Assembly (NCBI GenBank): GCA_958415665.1
Contig: CATYZK010000033.1
Span: 1 to 22,916, forward strand
Direction of reading: 5' to 3'
Origin: an uncultured Collinsella sp.
GTDB lineage: Bacteria > Actinomycetota > Coriobacteriia > Coriobacteriales > Coriobacteriaceae
Length of the DNA stretch: 22,916 nt
Shown here: positions 7,238-14,814 of the stretch, piece after piece
Position numbering within the stretch: position 1 is the first letter of the stretch
Layout of the letters: every line of letters starts with the position of its first letter
The notes under the pieces: model-generated
Databases searched by the model: none
What the model was told of the DNA's origin: nothing
What the model saw: only the letters and a program-made list of their open reading frames with translations
Translations under genes and position numbers: made by a program

Positions 7238-8661
7238 GAATCTGCTTAGTACTCGAGGGTTGCTACCCCTATGTGCACGGCGGCGTATCTACCTGGATGC
7301 ATGGCTATATCCAGGCCATGCCCGAGCACGAGTTTGTGCTGTGGGTGATCGGCGCGCATGCTGCCGACCGCGGCAAGTTTGTCTACGAGCTGCCCGGCAA
7401 TGTGGTCGAGGTGCACGAGGTATTTCTGGACGATGCCCTGCGGCTTTCGGGTGAGCAAGAAGAGGCCGACTTTAACGCCCGCGAGCGCGAGGCACTGCGC
7501 CGCCTGGTGTCGCTTTCTAATCCGGACTGGGACGTGCTATTCGATATCTTCCAGCGCCGTCGCGTGCATCCGCTCTCGTTTTTGCAGAGCCGCGCCTTTA
7601 TGGATATCTTTCGCGACGTGTGCCTGGCCGAGTACCCATACACGCCCTTTGCCGATGCATTCCACACCATGCGCTCCATGCTGCTGCCCGTGCTCTACCT
7701 TCTGGGCAGCGAGGTGCCGGTGGCCGATGTGTATCACGCCATCTCGACCGGCTACGGCGGCCTGCTCGCCTGCCTGGGCTCAAGCGTTCACCAGGCTCCG
7801 GTGCTGCTGACAGAGCACGGCATCTATACCCGCGAGCGCGAGGAAGAGATCATTCGCGCCGACTGGGTCGTGCCGTCGTTTAAGGACCGCTGGATTCGCT
7901 TTTTCTACCTGCTTTCGGAGGAGATCTACCGCCGCGCCTTCCGCGTGACGAGCTTGTTTCATAACGCCCGCAAGACGCAGATCGATATGGGCTGCGATGC
8001 GGACAAATGTCTGGTCATCCCCAACGGCATCCAGTTCGACCGCTTTAAGGACATTCCCTTAAAGCCCGATGACGGCTGGGTGGACATTGGCGCGGTGGTG
8101 CGCCTGGCGCCCATCAAGGACGTCAAGACCATGATCTATGCCTTCTTTGAGCTGCACGAGCGTCTGCCCAAGGTGCGCCTGCACATCATGGGCGGCGTGG
8201 ACGACGAGGAGTACGGCGCCGAGTGCCACGCGCTGGTCGAAACCCTGGGCGTGCGCGACCTGATCTTTACCGGCCGCGTCAACGTGGTCGAGTACATGGA
8301 AAAGCTCGACTTTACCATTTTGACGAGCATCTCCGAGGGCCAGCCGCTCAGCGTGCTGGAGTCGCTTGCAGCGCGTCGTCCCTGCGTGACGACCGAGGTG
8401 GGCTGCTGCCGCGAGCTGCTCGAAGGCGCTCCGGGTGACGACTTTGGCGTGGCAGGATTTGTGACGCCGCCTATGTATCGCAAGGGCTTGGCCGATGCCA
8501 TGGAGCGCATGTGCACAAGCCGCGCCCGCCGTATCGAGATGGGGGAGCGCGGTCAGCGTCGCGTCGCCACGTACTTTTTGCACGAGCAGATGCTCGCCAA
8601 CTATCGCGCGCTGTACGACGAGACAGCGCGTGCGTTTGACCTGCCCAGAGAGGGGGAGTAG
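7234..8661 (+). CDS. pelF: PelF-like GT4 glycosyltransferase
   Basis: Cytosolic GT4-family, GT-B-fold glycosyltransferase predicted to polymerise the Pel backbone from a UDP-sugar. The N-terminus (MRICLVLEGCYPYVHGGVST) holds the PelF-type glycine loop (G16, G17) followed by W21. The C-terminal half has the retaining-transferase signature SEGQPLSVLE with E368 and E376 (E-x7-E), followed by the family-typical hydrophobic strand and TTEVG. The length of 475 residues is close to Pseudomonas PelF (about 507). The start overlaps the pelA stop as ATGA. PelF is the most recognisable gene of any pel locus and anchors the identification of the whole cluster. Confidence 0.92.
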   Translation: MRICLVLEGCYPYVHGGVSTWMHGYIQAMPEHEFVLWVIGAHAADRGKFVYELPGNVVEVHEVFLDDALRLSGEQEEADFNAREREALRRLVSLSNPDWDVLFDIFQRRRVHPLSFLQSRAFMDIFRDVCLAEYPYTPFADAFHTMRSMLLPVLYLLGSEVPVADVYHAISTGYGGLLACLGSSVHQAPVLLTEHGIYTREREEEIIRADWVVPSFKDRWIRFFYLLSEEIYRRAFRVTSLFHNARKTQIDMGCDADKCLVIPNGIQFDRFKDIPLKPDDGWVDIGAVVRLAPIKDVKTMIYAFFELHERLPKVRLHIMGGVDDEEYGAECHALVETLGVRDLIFTGRVNVVEYMEKLDFTILTSISEGQPLSVLESLAARRPCVTTEVGCCRELLEGAPGDDFGVAGFVTPPMYRKGLADAMERMCTSRARRIEMGERGQRRVATYFLHEQMLANYRALYDETARAFDLPREGE

Positions 8662-8664
8662 CCG

Positions 8665-10209
8665 GTGGCCGGAATCGGTTTTGAGCTCAAGCGCCTGTTT
8701 AGGCGCAAGGGTCTGTTTGCCACGATGCGCGCCTATGGCTACGCCGGCATTGTGTGCACGGGCCCCATGCTGCTTGGCGTGCTGCTCCAGGTGGGTATCT
8801 TGGTGCTGTGCGGTCTGTGGGGTGTGGGGCGCGCCAACCAAGATCTGCTGGTGTGCATGGTGACCTATACGCTGCTGGCGTCGCTTACGCTCACAAGCTT
8901 TTTTTCCATGCCGGTCACGCGCTTTTTGGCCGACATGCTCTTTGCCGAGCGCGAGGATGAGATCCTGCCTTCGTTTTGGGGGTCTAATGCCATCATGCTC
9001 GTTGCGGGCACCGTGCTCTACGGCGTCTTTTTGCTGTTCTCGGGGGCCACGCTGCTGCAGGGGCTGCTGTGCCTGTGGCTGTTCAACATTATGATCGTCA
9101 ACTGGAATGGCATGAGCTACCTCACGGCCATCAAGGATTACCGCGGTATCCTGTGCAGCTTTGCGGCCGCCATTGGCGTGGCGTGCCTGTTCGCCCTGGC
9201 AACGCTGGCGCTGGGACTGCCGCCGGTCGAGGGCCTGTTGGCGTCAATCGCCCTAGGCTACGGCGTCATGCTCGCCTGGGATGTGGTACTGCTGTACCGG
9301 TATTTTCCACAGAGTGACCGGAGTTCCTGGCGTTTTTTGCGCTGGCTCGACCAATTTATGCCGCTTGCGCTTACGGGGCTGTTTACCAACTTGGGGCTTT
9401 TCGCACACCTGGTTATTATCTGGGCGGGCCCTATTGGCGTGCAGATCAAAGGCCTGTTTTACGGGGCTCCGTACCATGACGTGCCGGCACTCATTGCGTT
9501 TTTGACCACACTCGTCACGACCGTCAACTTTGTGGTGTCGGTCGAGGTCAATTTCTATCCGCGCTACCGTGACTACTACAGCCTGTTTAACGACGGCGGC
9601 GTGGTGGGCGATATTGTGGTGGCCGAGGAGGAGATGCTCTCCACGCTCAACAGCGAACTGCGCTTTTGCGCGCTCAAGCAGCTGTTTGTGACGGCGGCGG
9701 TCATTTCGCTCGAGACCACAGTGCTCTCGGCCCTGCCGCTGGGCTTTAACAACCTTATGCACGGGTATTTTCGCACGTTATGCGTAGGCTACGGCCTGTA
9801 TGCCGTGGGCAACACGATCCTGCTTATCTTGCTGTACTTTACCGACTACAAGGGAGCCGTTCTGGCCTCGGGCCTGTTTGCCGGTGTGGCAGGGCTGGCG
9901 ACCGCCGTGTCGTTGCTTTTGCCGCAGCAGTTTTACGGCTTTGGCTTTTTGTTGGGTGCGGTGGTGTTTTTTATCGTGGCCCTGCTGCGGCTCGATACCT
10001 ATACCGCCATCTTGCCGTATCGTATCCTGAGCCAGCAGCCCATTGTGGCGACCGACAAAACGGGTCGCTTTACACAGCTGGGCCGCTTGCTCGACCGTGC
10101 CGAGCAGCGCTATGAGGAGTGCCGCCGCAAGGGCGTGCCGCACGGCGCGTTTCAGCGCGCAGTAGTTCGCGTGTATCGCAACCATTGGGGAGGTTCTGAT
10201 GATCGATAA
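8665..10209 (+). CDS. pelG: PelG-like MATE/MOP-superfamily polysaccharide exporter
   Basis: Polytopic membrane protein of 514 residues predicted to translocate the Pel chain across the cytoplasmic membrane. The N-terminal signature AGIGFELKRLF is typical of PelG, and about a dozen hydrophobic segments span nearly the whole length. The last 80 residues are polar and charged (cytosolic tail). The start is GTG at 8665, with AGAGGGGGAG just upstream and 3 nt after the pelF stop. The gene overlaps the following cotH-like gene by 11 nt. In Pseudomonas, PelG works with PelD, PelE and PelF as the synthase-transporter complex. No PelB or PelC equivalents are present, as expected in a cell without an outer membrane. 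Confidence 0.9.
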   Translation: MAGIGFELKRLFRRKGLFATMRAYGYAGIVCTGPMLLGVLLQVGILVLCGLWGVGRANQDLLVCMVTYTLLASLTLTSFFSMPVTRFLADMLFAEREDEILPSFWGSNAIMLVAGTVLYGVFLLFSGATLLQGLLCLWLFNIMIVNWNGMSYLTAIKDYRGILCSFAAAIGVACLFALATLALGLPPVEGLLASIALGYGVMLAWDVVLLYRYFPQSDRSSWRFLRWLDQFMPLALTGLFTNLGLFAHLVIIWAGPIGVQIKGLFYGAPYHDVPALIAFLTTLVTTVNFVVSVEVNFYPRYRDYYSLFNDGGVVGDIVVAEEEMLSTLNSELRFCALKQLFVTAAVISLETTVLSALPLGFNNLMHGYFRTLCVGYGLYAVGNTILLILLYFTDYKGAVLASGLFAGVAGLATAVSLLLPQQFYGFGFLLGAVVFFIVALLRLDTYTAILPYRILSQQPIVATDKTGRFTQLGRLLDRAEQRYEECRRKGVPHGAFQRAVVRVYRNHWGGSDDR

Positions 10210-11968
10210 GTTGATGTCTCGCCGCTGTCTGATCGAGGCGGCTGCCGGCGCGCTGCTGCTTTCGGGCTGCTCATCTCAGGACGAATCCTCGACAAATAAG
10301 GTAAAAAAGCAGGACAAGATTAAAAAGGCCGAGGCCTCCGAAGGTTCCAAGCACCTACGCGATAAGGACGAGCTGTACGAGGTCTACGACGACTCGGACA
10401 TTGTGACCATGTACCTGACGGTCTCGCGCGGCAACAGCTCCGAGAACACGGACCATAGCTGGGCCGAGATCAATACGTACTCGGTGTATGACTATGCCGA
10501 CATGGGCGTGACGCGCTATCAGGTTATGGGTCTGCTGCAGCCGGGCGACGAAGACGGCCCGGTGGCCGGCGAGGTTGGCTATGGCGAGGAAGCGCCCAAT
10601 GCCACCGTGCAGGTGCGCGGCCAGACATCGAGCTCCTACACGCAAAAGAATTACAAGGTGGAGCTCAAAAAGGGCAAGGGCACCTGGCGCCAACAGCGCG
10701 CGATTGCGCTCAACAAGCACATGGGCGAGGGTATGCGTTTTCGCAACAAGATGGCCTACGACCTTATCCGCGGGATTCCCCAGATGATGGGCCTGCGCAC
10801 GCAGTTTGTGCATCTGTGGGTGTGCGACCAGACCGAAAAGTCCAACGATACCTTTGAGGACTACGGCCTGTTTACGCAGGTGGAGCAGCTCAACAAGACG
10901 GCGCTTAAGGCACATGGCCTGGATAAGAGCGGGCGCCTGTACAAGGTGAACAGCTTTGATTTCCATCGCTACGAGGACACCATTAAACTTGCCGACGATC
11001 CCGACTACAACCAGGCAAGCTTTGAGGGCATGCTCGAGATTAAGGGCGATTCGGACCACACCAAGCTCATTGAGATGCTCGACGCCCTCAACGACGACTC
11101 GCAAAAGATCGATGACGTGCTCGACACCTACTTTGATACCGAGAACCTGGTCTATTGGCTGGCGTTTCAGATTCTGACGGGCAACTGCGATACGCAGAAC
11201 CGTAACTGCTATCTGTACAGCCCGCTCAACTCCAATACGTGGTACATCCTCGATTGGGACAACGACGGCATGCTGCGTAAACTGGAGCTTTCTCTTACCG
11301 GGTTTTCGGACTACGTGAGCTGGGAGCGCGGTGTGAGCAACTATTGGGGCAACGTGCTGTTCAATCGCGCGCTGCGCAGCAAGTCGTTCCGTAGCGAGCT
11401 CGACCGCGCCGTAAAGGACCTGCGCTCGTATATGACCGAGGCGCGTCTGAGCAAGATGATCAAGCACTATCGCGAGGTGACCGAGTCGCTCGTCTTTGCC
11501 GCCCCCGATATCGATAACCTGCCCGTGACAAAGGACCAATACGAGCAGATCGCCGCGGCGATTCCCTCCGAGATCGAGGAGAACTATAAGAGCTACTGCG
11601 AGAGCTATAAAAAGCCCATGCCGTTCTACATTGGCGTGCCGCAGATCGATAACGGTAAGCTGCGCATTAACTGGGATGCGTCCTACGACTTTAAGGCGCG
11701 TGACATTCGCTATACCGTGGAGCTGGCGCGCGACTATGCCATAAGCGACGTGCTTTTTAAGGCCGAGGACGTGCTACTTCCCGAGGTGACCTGTGATGCG
11801 CCCGATGCCGGCCAGTATTTTGTGCGCGTGCGCGCCACCAACTCCGACGGCTATACGCAAGATGCGTTTGACTACTATGTGACCGACGACGGCAAGCACT
11901 ACGGCATGAAGTGTTTTTACGTGCAAGACGGCGGTAAGGTCGTGGAGGACACGTATGAGGAGGGCTAG
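10199..11968 (+). CDS. CotH kinase-family lipoprotein with C-terminal FN3-like domain
   Basis: CotH-family protein kinase-like lipoprotein, 589 residues. The N-terminus MIDKLMSRRCLIEAAAGALL ends in lipobox LSGC with C24 as the lipidation site. SRRCLI at 7-12 also fits a Tat motif, so this may be a Tat-exported lipoprotein. A lysine-rich linker follows, then the CotH kinase domain (about 150-460). That domain includes VRGQTSSSYTQKNYKVELK and the ILDWDNDG motif (D352, D354, D356), matching the metal-binding aspartates of CotH kinases. Residues about 480-575 look like a fibronectin type III domain. Bacillus CotH phosphorylates spore-coat proteins; the substrate here is unknown. The ATG at 10199 has GGGGAGG (10187-10193); an ATG at 10214 has none. 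Overlap with pelG ties it to the Pel operon. Confidence 0.85.
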   Translation: MIDKLMSRRCLIEAAAGALLLSGCSSQDESSTNKVKKQDKIKKAEASEGSKHLRDKDELYEVYDDSDIVTMYLTVSRGNSSENTDHSWAEINTYSVYDYADMGVTRYQVMGLLQPGDEDGPVAGEVGYGEEAPNATVQVRGQTSSSYTQKNYKVELKKGKGTWRQQRAIALNKHMGEGMRFRNKMAYDLIRGIPQMMGLRTQFVHLWVCDQTEKSNDTFEDYGLFTQVEQLNKTALKAHGLDKSGRLYKVNSFDFHRYEDTIKLADDPDYNQASFEGMLEIKGDSDHTKLIEMLDALNDDSQKIDDVLDTYFDTENLVYWLAFQILTGNCDTQNRNCYLYSPLNSNTWYILDWDNDGMLRKLELSLTGFSDYVSWERGVSNYWGNVLFNRALRSKSFRSELDRAVKDLRSYMTEARLSKMIKHYREVTESLVFAAPDIDNLPVTKDQYEQIAAAIPSEIEENYKSYCESYKKPMPFYIGVPQIDNGKLRINWDASYDFKARDIRYTVELARDYAISDVLFKAEDVLLPEVTCDAPDAGQYFVRVRATNSDGYTQDAFDYYVTDDGKHYGMKCFYVQDGGKVVEDTYEEG

Positions 11969-12746
11969 CGCGCTGCTTGAGCGCTTGGCAGCTCCGCCTG
12001 TGCGTGCCACGCAGGAGCGTTACCGCCACGAGCTCAAATATCTCATTAACGAGGGTGAGCACGCCGCGCTTGCCTGTCGCATGGCGCCGGTGTTTAAACT
12101 GGACAAGTATGCGCGGGCGGGTGGTTACACCATTCGCAGCCTGTACTTTGACGACTACTGCAACTCGGCCTACGAGGAAAAAGACGCCGGTATTCTCATG
12201 CGCAAAAAGTATCGCGTGCGCATCTATAACGGCAGCGACAAGGTGATTAAGCTCGAGCGCAAAAAGAAGTACGGCAGCTGGATCTACAAGGAGGACGCGC
12301 CACTCACGCGTGGCGAGTTTGAGCAGATTCTGGCCGGCGACTACGACTTTTTGCTGAGGAGCCCCTATCCGCTCTGTCGCGAGTTCTACATCGAGTGCAT
12401 CTGCAATATGATGCGCCCGCGGACCATCGTGGACTACGAGCGCGAGCCGTGGGTGATGGACGAAGGTACCGTGCGCATTACCTTTGATAGCAACGTGCGT
12501 GCGGCGGTGGGAAGCTTTGACATCTTTGACGCGACGTTGCCCGCGTTGCCCGTGCTGGAGCCCGGCAAGCTGGTGATGGAGGTCAAGTTTACCGAGTTTT
12601 GCCCGCAGCTGGTGCGCGATATGGTGCCGCCAGGTGCGGCCGAACTCACGGCGGTCTCTAAGTACTGCCTGTGTTATGACAAGACCGCCTACCTGCGCGG
12701 TTTTAACTACTGGGAATCGGATTTTGAGAACCGAGGGGATATTTAG
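11955..12746 (+). CDS. VTC-domain (polyphosphate polymerase-like) protein
   Basis: Single-domain VTC-family protein of 263 residues without signal or membrane segment, so probably cytosolic. It retains the family's basic-tunnel pattern: RHELKY (24-29), SLYFDD (62-67), KKYRVRIYN (84-92), IKLERKKK (98-105), VDYER (159-163), VMEVKF (207-212) and SKY (235-237). These correspond by motif to the lysines, arginines and glutamate that bind ATP, metal and polyphosphate in yeast Vtc4. Catalytic competence is therefore plausible but unproven for the bacterial branch. The ATG overlaps the cotH stop by 14 nt and has GGAGG at 11944-11948. Neighbouring CotH and DUF4956 genes form a recurrent bacterial trio with this family, from general knowledge. 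Confidence 0.85.
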   Translation: MRRASALLERLAAPPVRATQERYRHELKYLINEGEHAALACRMAPVFKLDKYARAGGYTIRSLYFDDYCNSAYEEKDAGILMRKKYRVRIYNGSDKVIKLERKKKYGSWIYKEDAPLTRGEFEQILAGDYDFLLRSPYPLCREFYIECICNMMRPRTIVDYEREPWVMDEGTVRITFDSNVRAAVGSFDIFDATLPALPVLEPGKLVMEVKFTEFCPQLVRDMVPPGAAELTAVSKYCLCYDKTAYLRGFNYWESDFENRGDI

Positions 12747-12749
12747 ACC

Positions 12750-13415
12750 ATGAGCACCAGGGACTTTTTTAAGAACTCCGTCTTGGAGGCGTTTGGTCAG
12801 GTCGACCCTGCCAAGATCGGCCTGTCGCTGCTCGTGGCGCTCGCCATGGGCATCCTGATCTACTACGTGTACAAGCGCTTTTTTACCGGCGTGGTGTATT
12901 CGCGCAGTTTTGCCGTGACGCTCGTGGGCATGTGCGTGCTCACCTGCATGGTCACGCTCGCGATCTCGACGAACGTGGTCATCTCGCTCGGTATGGTCGG
13001 TGCTCTGTCTATTGTCCGCTACCGTACGGCGGTCAAGGACCCGCTCGACCTGCTGTATCTGTTTTGGTCCATTACCACGGGCATTACGGCGGGAGCCGGT
13101 ATGTATGCGCTCGTGGGGCTCACGGCGGTGGTGATCGTGGTGATGATCGCCGGTTTTGCGAGTCACCAGGACAAGGCGCGCGTGTACATGATGGTCATCC
13201 ACTACACGGGGCAGACCACCGGCGATGATATCGTGCGCGCATTTGGGCGCACCAAGTTTTCCGTCAAGTCCAAGACGATGCGCGGCGACAAGGTCGAGAT
13301 GGCCGTTGAGGTGTTCTCGGACGGCGTGGATATGCCCTATGCCGACGCCATCCGCGCGCTCGATGGCGTGGAAGATCTAACGCTCATCCAGTACAACGGT
13401 GAATACCACGGCTAA
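12750..13415 (+). CDS. DUF4956 membrane protein
   Basis: Membrane protein of 221 residues and unknown function. Four hydrophobic segments lie at about residues 22-43, 53-73, 75-90 (followed by the conserved-looking SIVRYRTAVKDPLDLLYLFW) and 100-133. The C-terminal 85 residues form a soluble alpha/beta domain. The MgtC/Rv-like pattern of short helices plus a small ACT-like tail is my impression only. It starts 3 nt after the VTC gene with GAGGGGAT upstream, and is the last gene of the eight-gene operon. DUF4956 proteins are commonly found beside VTC-domain proteins, suggesting a membrane partner for the polyphosphate-polymerase-like enzyme. Confidence 0.8.
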   Translation: MSTRDFFKNSVLEAFGQVDPAKIGLSLLVALAMGILIYYVYKRFFTGVVYSRSFAVTLVGMCVLTCMVTLAISTNVVISLGMVGALSIVRYRTAVKDPLDLLYLFWSITTGITAGAGMYALVGLTAVVIVVMIAGFASHQDKARVYMMVIHYTGQTTGDDIVRAFGRTKFSVKSKTMRGDKVEMAVEVFSDGVDMPYADAIRALDGVEDLTLIQYNGEYHG

Positions 13416-13424
13416 GTTTGTTCC

Positions 13425-13442
13425 GGCGTTTTAACAAACGCC
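13425..13442 (+). terminator. Hairpin just after the pel operon, possible weak terminator
   Basis: GGCGTTT (13425-13431) and AAACGCC (13436-13442) form a perfect 7-bp stem with a 4-nt loop, 9 nt after the DUF4956 stop. An alternative pairing GTTTGTT/AACAAAC (13416-13422/13433-13439) overlaps it. No T tract follows, so it may stabilise the 3' end or act with Rho rather than terminate alone. Confidence 0.35.
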
Positions 13443-13467
13443 TGACCGCTCGACGCTGCGCAGACAT

Positions 13468-13551
13468 CTGCCGGGCGATCTGCCGCTCAAACCGTCGCTC
13501 GCGTACATGAAGTACGCGTCGCTCCTCTTTCGCGGCACCTCGCCACGGCAG
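13468..13551. repeat. Long imperfect palindrome, likely dispersed intergenic repeat
   Basis: Dyad symmetry is centred on 13509. The core GCGTAC (13501-13506) pairs with GTACGC (13512-13517). TGCCGC (13481-13486) is mirrored by GCGGCA (13532-13537), and CTGCCG (13468-13473) by CGGCAG (13546-13551) with a one-base shift. The intervening bases pair only in part. It fills most of the gap between the pel operon and the LacI gene. It resembles REP-type intergenic repeats in form, but whether it is repeated in this genome cannot be seen here. Confidence 0.5.
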
Positions 13552-13569
13552 CTGCCCGCTCGCTGATGT

Positions 13570-13598
13570 TTGAACGACCTGACTGGTCTTACATTATT
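13570..13598 (+). promoter_or_regulatory. Candidate promoter of the LacI-family regulator
   Basis: TTGAAC (13570-13575) and ATTATT (13593-13598) or CATTAT one base earlier are spaced 16 to 17 bp apart. Transcription would start near 13605, which argues for the downstream GTG start of the regulator and against the extended start at 13607. Confidence 0.4.
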
Positions 13599-13651
13599 GC
13601 AGCCGGGTGTTGGGTATCATGGTGCTTGTGAATTCGTTGTCGGGGGTACTC

Positions 13652-14629
13652 GTGGTAAAGATGAAGGATGTCGCCGAGCTGGCGGGCGTTTCGAACGCTG
13701 CGGTCTCGCGCTATCTCAATGGTGGATATATTTCGACCGATAAAGCCGAGCGCATTAAAGAGGCGATTGAACAGACCGGTTACGTGCGCTCCAATCAGGC
13801 TCGCGCGCTGCGTACCGGATCTACCAAGCTTATCGGCGTTATCGTGCCTAAGATTAACTCGGAGTCTATCAGTCGTCTGACGGCTGGAATTGGAGACACC
13901 CTTCAGAGCGAGGGATATCAAATGCTGCTTGCTGACGCTGGTAGCGACCCTGCGCGCGAAGTTGAATTTCTCGAGCTGTTTCAGCGTTATCCCGTCGACG
14001 CGATTATCCTTGCTGGTACAGTAGTTACTCCCAAACATGTTGCTTTTTTTGATTCGGCCAGCGTTCCCGTCGTGATTACCGGTCAGCATGTCGAGGGCTG
14101 CAATTGCGCATATTATGACGATTTTGAAGCGGCTCGAGATCTTGCTACATATGTTGCCGATATTGCTGAAGGGCCCATTGCCTATATTGGCGCTACGCGA
14201 AAAGACGTTTCGGTGGGCGCTTTGCGCGAAGATGGTTTTCGATCTGGCCTTGAAGCGGCCGGGCGCGTTCTAGATTCAAACCTGTATCGCGAAAGCCCCT
14301 TTACGGTCGAGGGCGGCTATACGCGCGCCAAAGAGCTTCTTGGGGAAAATCCGTCCCCTGCTTTTATTGCCTGTGCTACCGACATGATGGCGGCGGGTGC
14401 AATTCGAGCGCTTACGGAAGCGGGGGTTTCCAAACCCGCGCGGCGTGTCTCGGGGTTTGGCGATAACCAATTGTTGCGTGCTGTAAGTGGTGGAATCATT
14501 ACAGTGCATTTTGGCTATATGACTCTAGGAGTCACTACTGCGCGCATGGCGTTGGATCTGATTCAGCAGGATCCGAGCGAGTACGGAGCGCCTCGTCAGG
14601 TGCAGGTGGGACACACAATTGTTGAATAA
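13652..14629 (+). CDS. LacI-family transcriptional regulator of the fructoside operon
   Basis: DNA-binding repressor of the LacI/GalR family, about 325 residues. The N-terminal helix-turn-helix MKDVAELAGVSNAAVSRYLN (4-23) is followed by a hinge region (about 45-60) and a periplasmic-binding-protein-like ligand domain (about 60-320). The start is taken as GTG at 13652, six nt after a GGGGG ribosome binding site and placing the HTH at the very N-terminus as is standard. An in-frame extension to GTG 13607 adds 15 non-homologous residues and would begin at the predicted transcription start. The gene precedes a sucrose-type PTS, a deacetylase and a GH32 enzyme on the same strand, so it is probably the ScrR-like regulator sensing a fructoside or its phosphate. 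Tandem LacI-type operators lie between it and the PTS gene. Confidence 0.85.
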   Translation: MVKMKDVAELAGVSNAAVSRYLNGGYISTDKAERIKEAIEQTGYVRSNQARALRTGSTKLIGVIVPKINSESISRLTAGIGDTLQSEGYQMLLADAGSDPAREVEFLELFQRYPVDAIILAGTVVTPKHVAFFDSASVPVVITGQHVEGCNCAYYDDFEAARDLATYVADIAEGPIAYIGATRKDVSVGALREDGFRSGLEAAGRVLDSNLYRESPFTVEGGYTRAKELLGENPSPAFIACATDMMAAGAIRALTEAGVSKPARRVSGFGDNQLLRAVSGGIITVHFGYMTLGVTTARMALDLIQQDPSEYGAPRQVQVGHTIVE

Positions 14630-14683
14630 ATAATAAAAATACCGTTTACCGGCAAATACATACCGTTCATCCTGAATCAAAAC

Positions 14684-14697
14684 TGCAAACGATTACA
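14684..14697 (+). promoter_or_regulatory. LacI-type operator 1 upstream of the PTS gene
   Basis: TGCAAACGATTACA matches the LacI-family palindrome TGNAAACGNTTNCA, with the central CG intact. It lies 131 bp before the PTS start and 21 bp upstream of a near-identical second copy, two helical turns apart. The natural ligand protein is the adjacent LacI regulator. A global CcpA-like protein would recognise a similar cre sequence. Confidence 0.7.
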
Positions 14698-14704
14698 CAA
14701 AGAC

Positions 14705-14718
14705 TGAAAACGATTACA
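14705..14718 (+). promoter_or_regulatory. LacI-type operator 2 upstream of the PTS gene
   Basis: TGAAAACGATTACA, identical to operator 1 at 13 of 14 positions and in the same orientation. The tandem arrangement on one helix face suggests cooperative binding. The sequence also satisfies the cre consensus of CcpA. I could not assign a convincing -35/-10 pair for the PTS operon in this region. Confidence 0.7.
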
Positions 14719-14814
14719 GTTAAGTCAAGTCGCTGAGAGTCCAATGATGTACATGAATTGGATCCCACTCGACATTGTGTTTGTAAGCCGCAGCATAGTG
14801 AAAGGTACGCGCTT

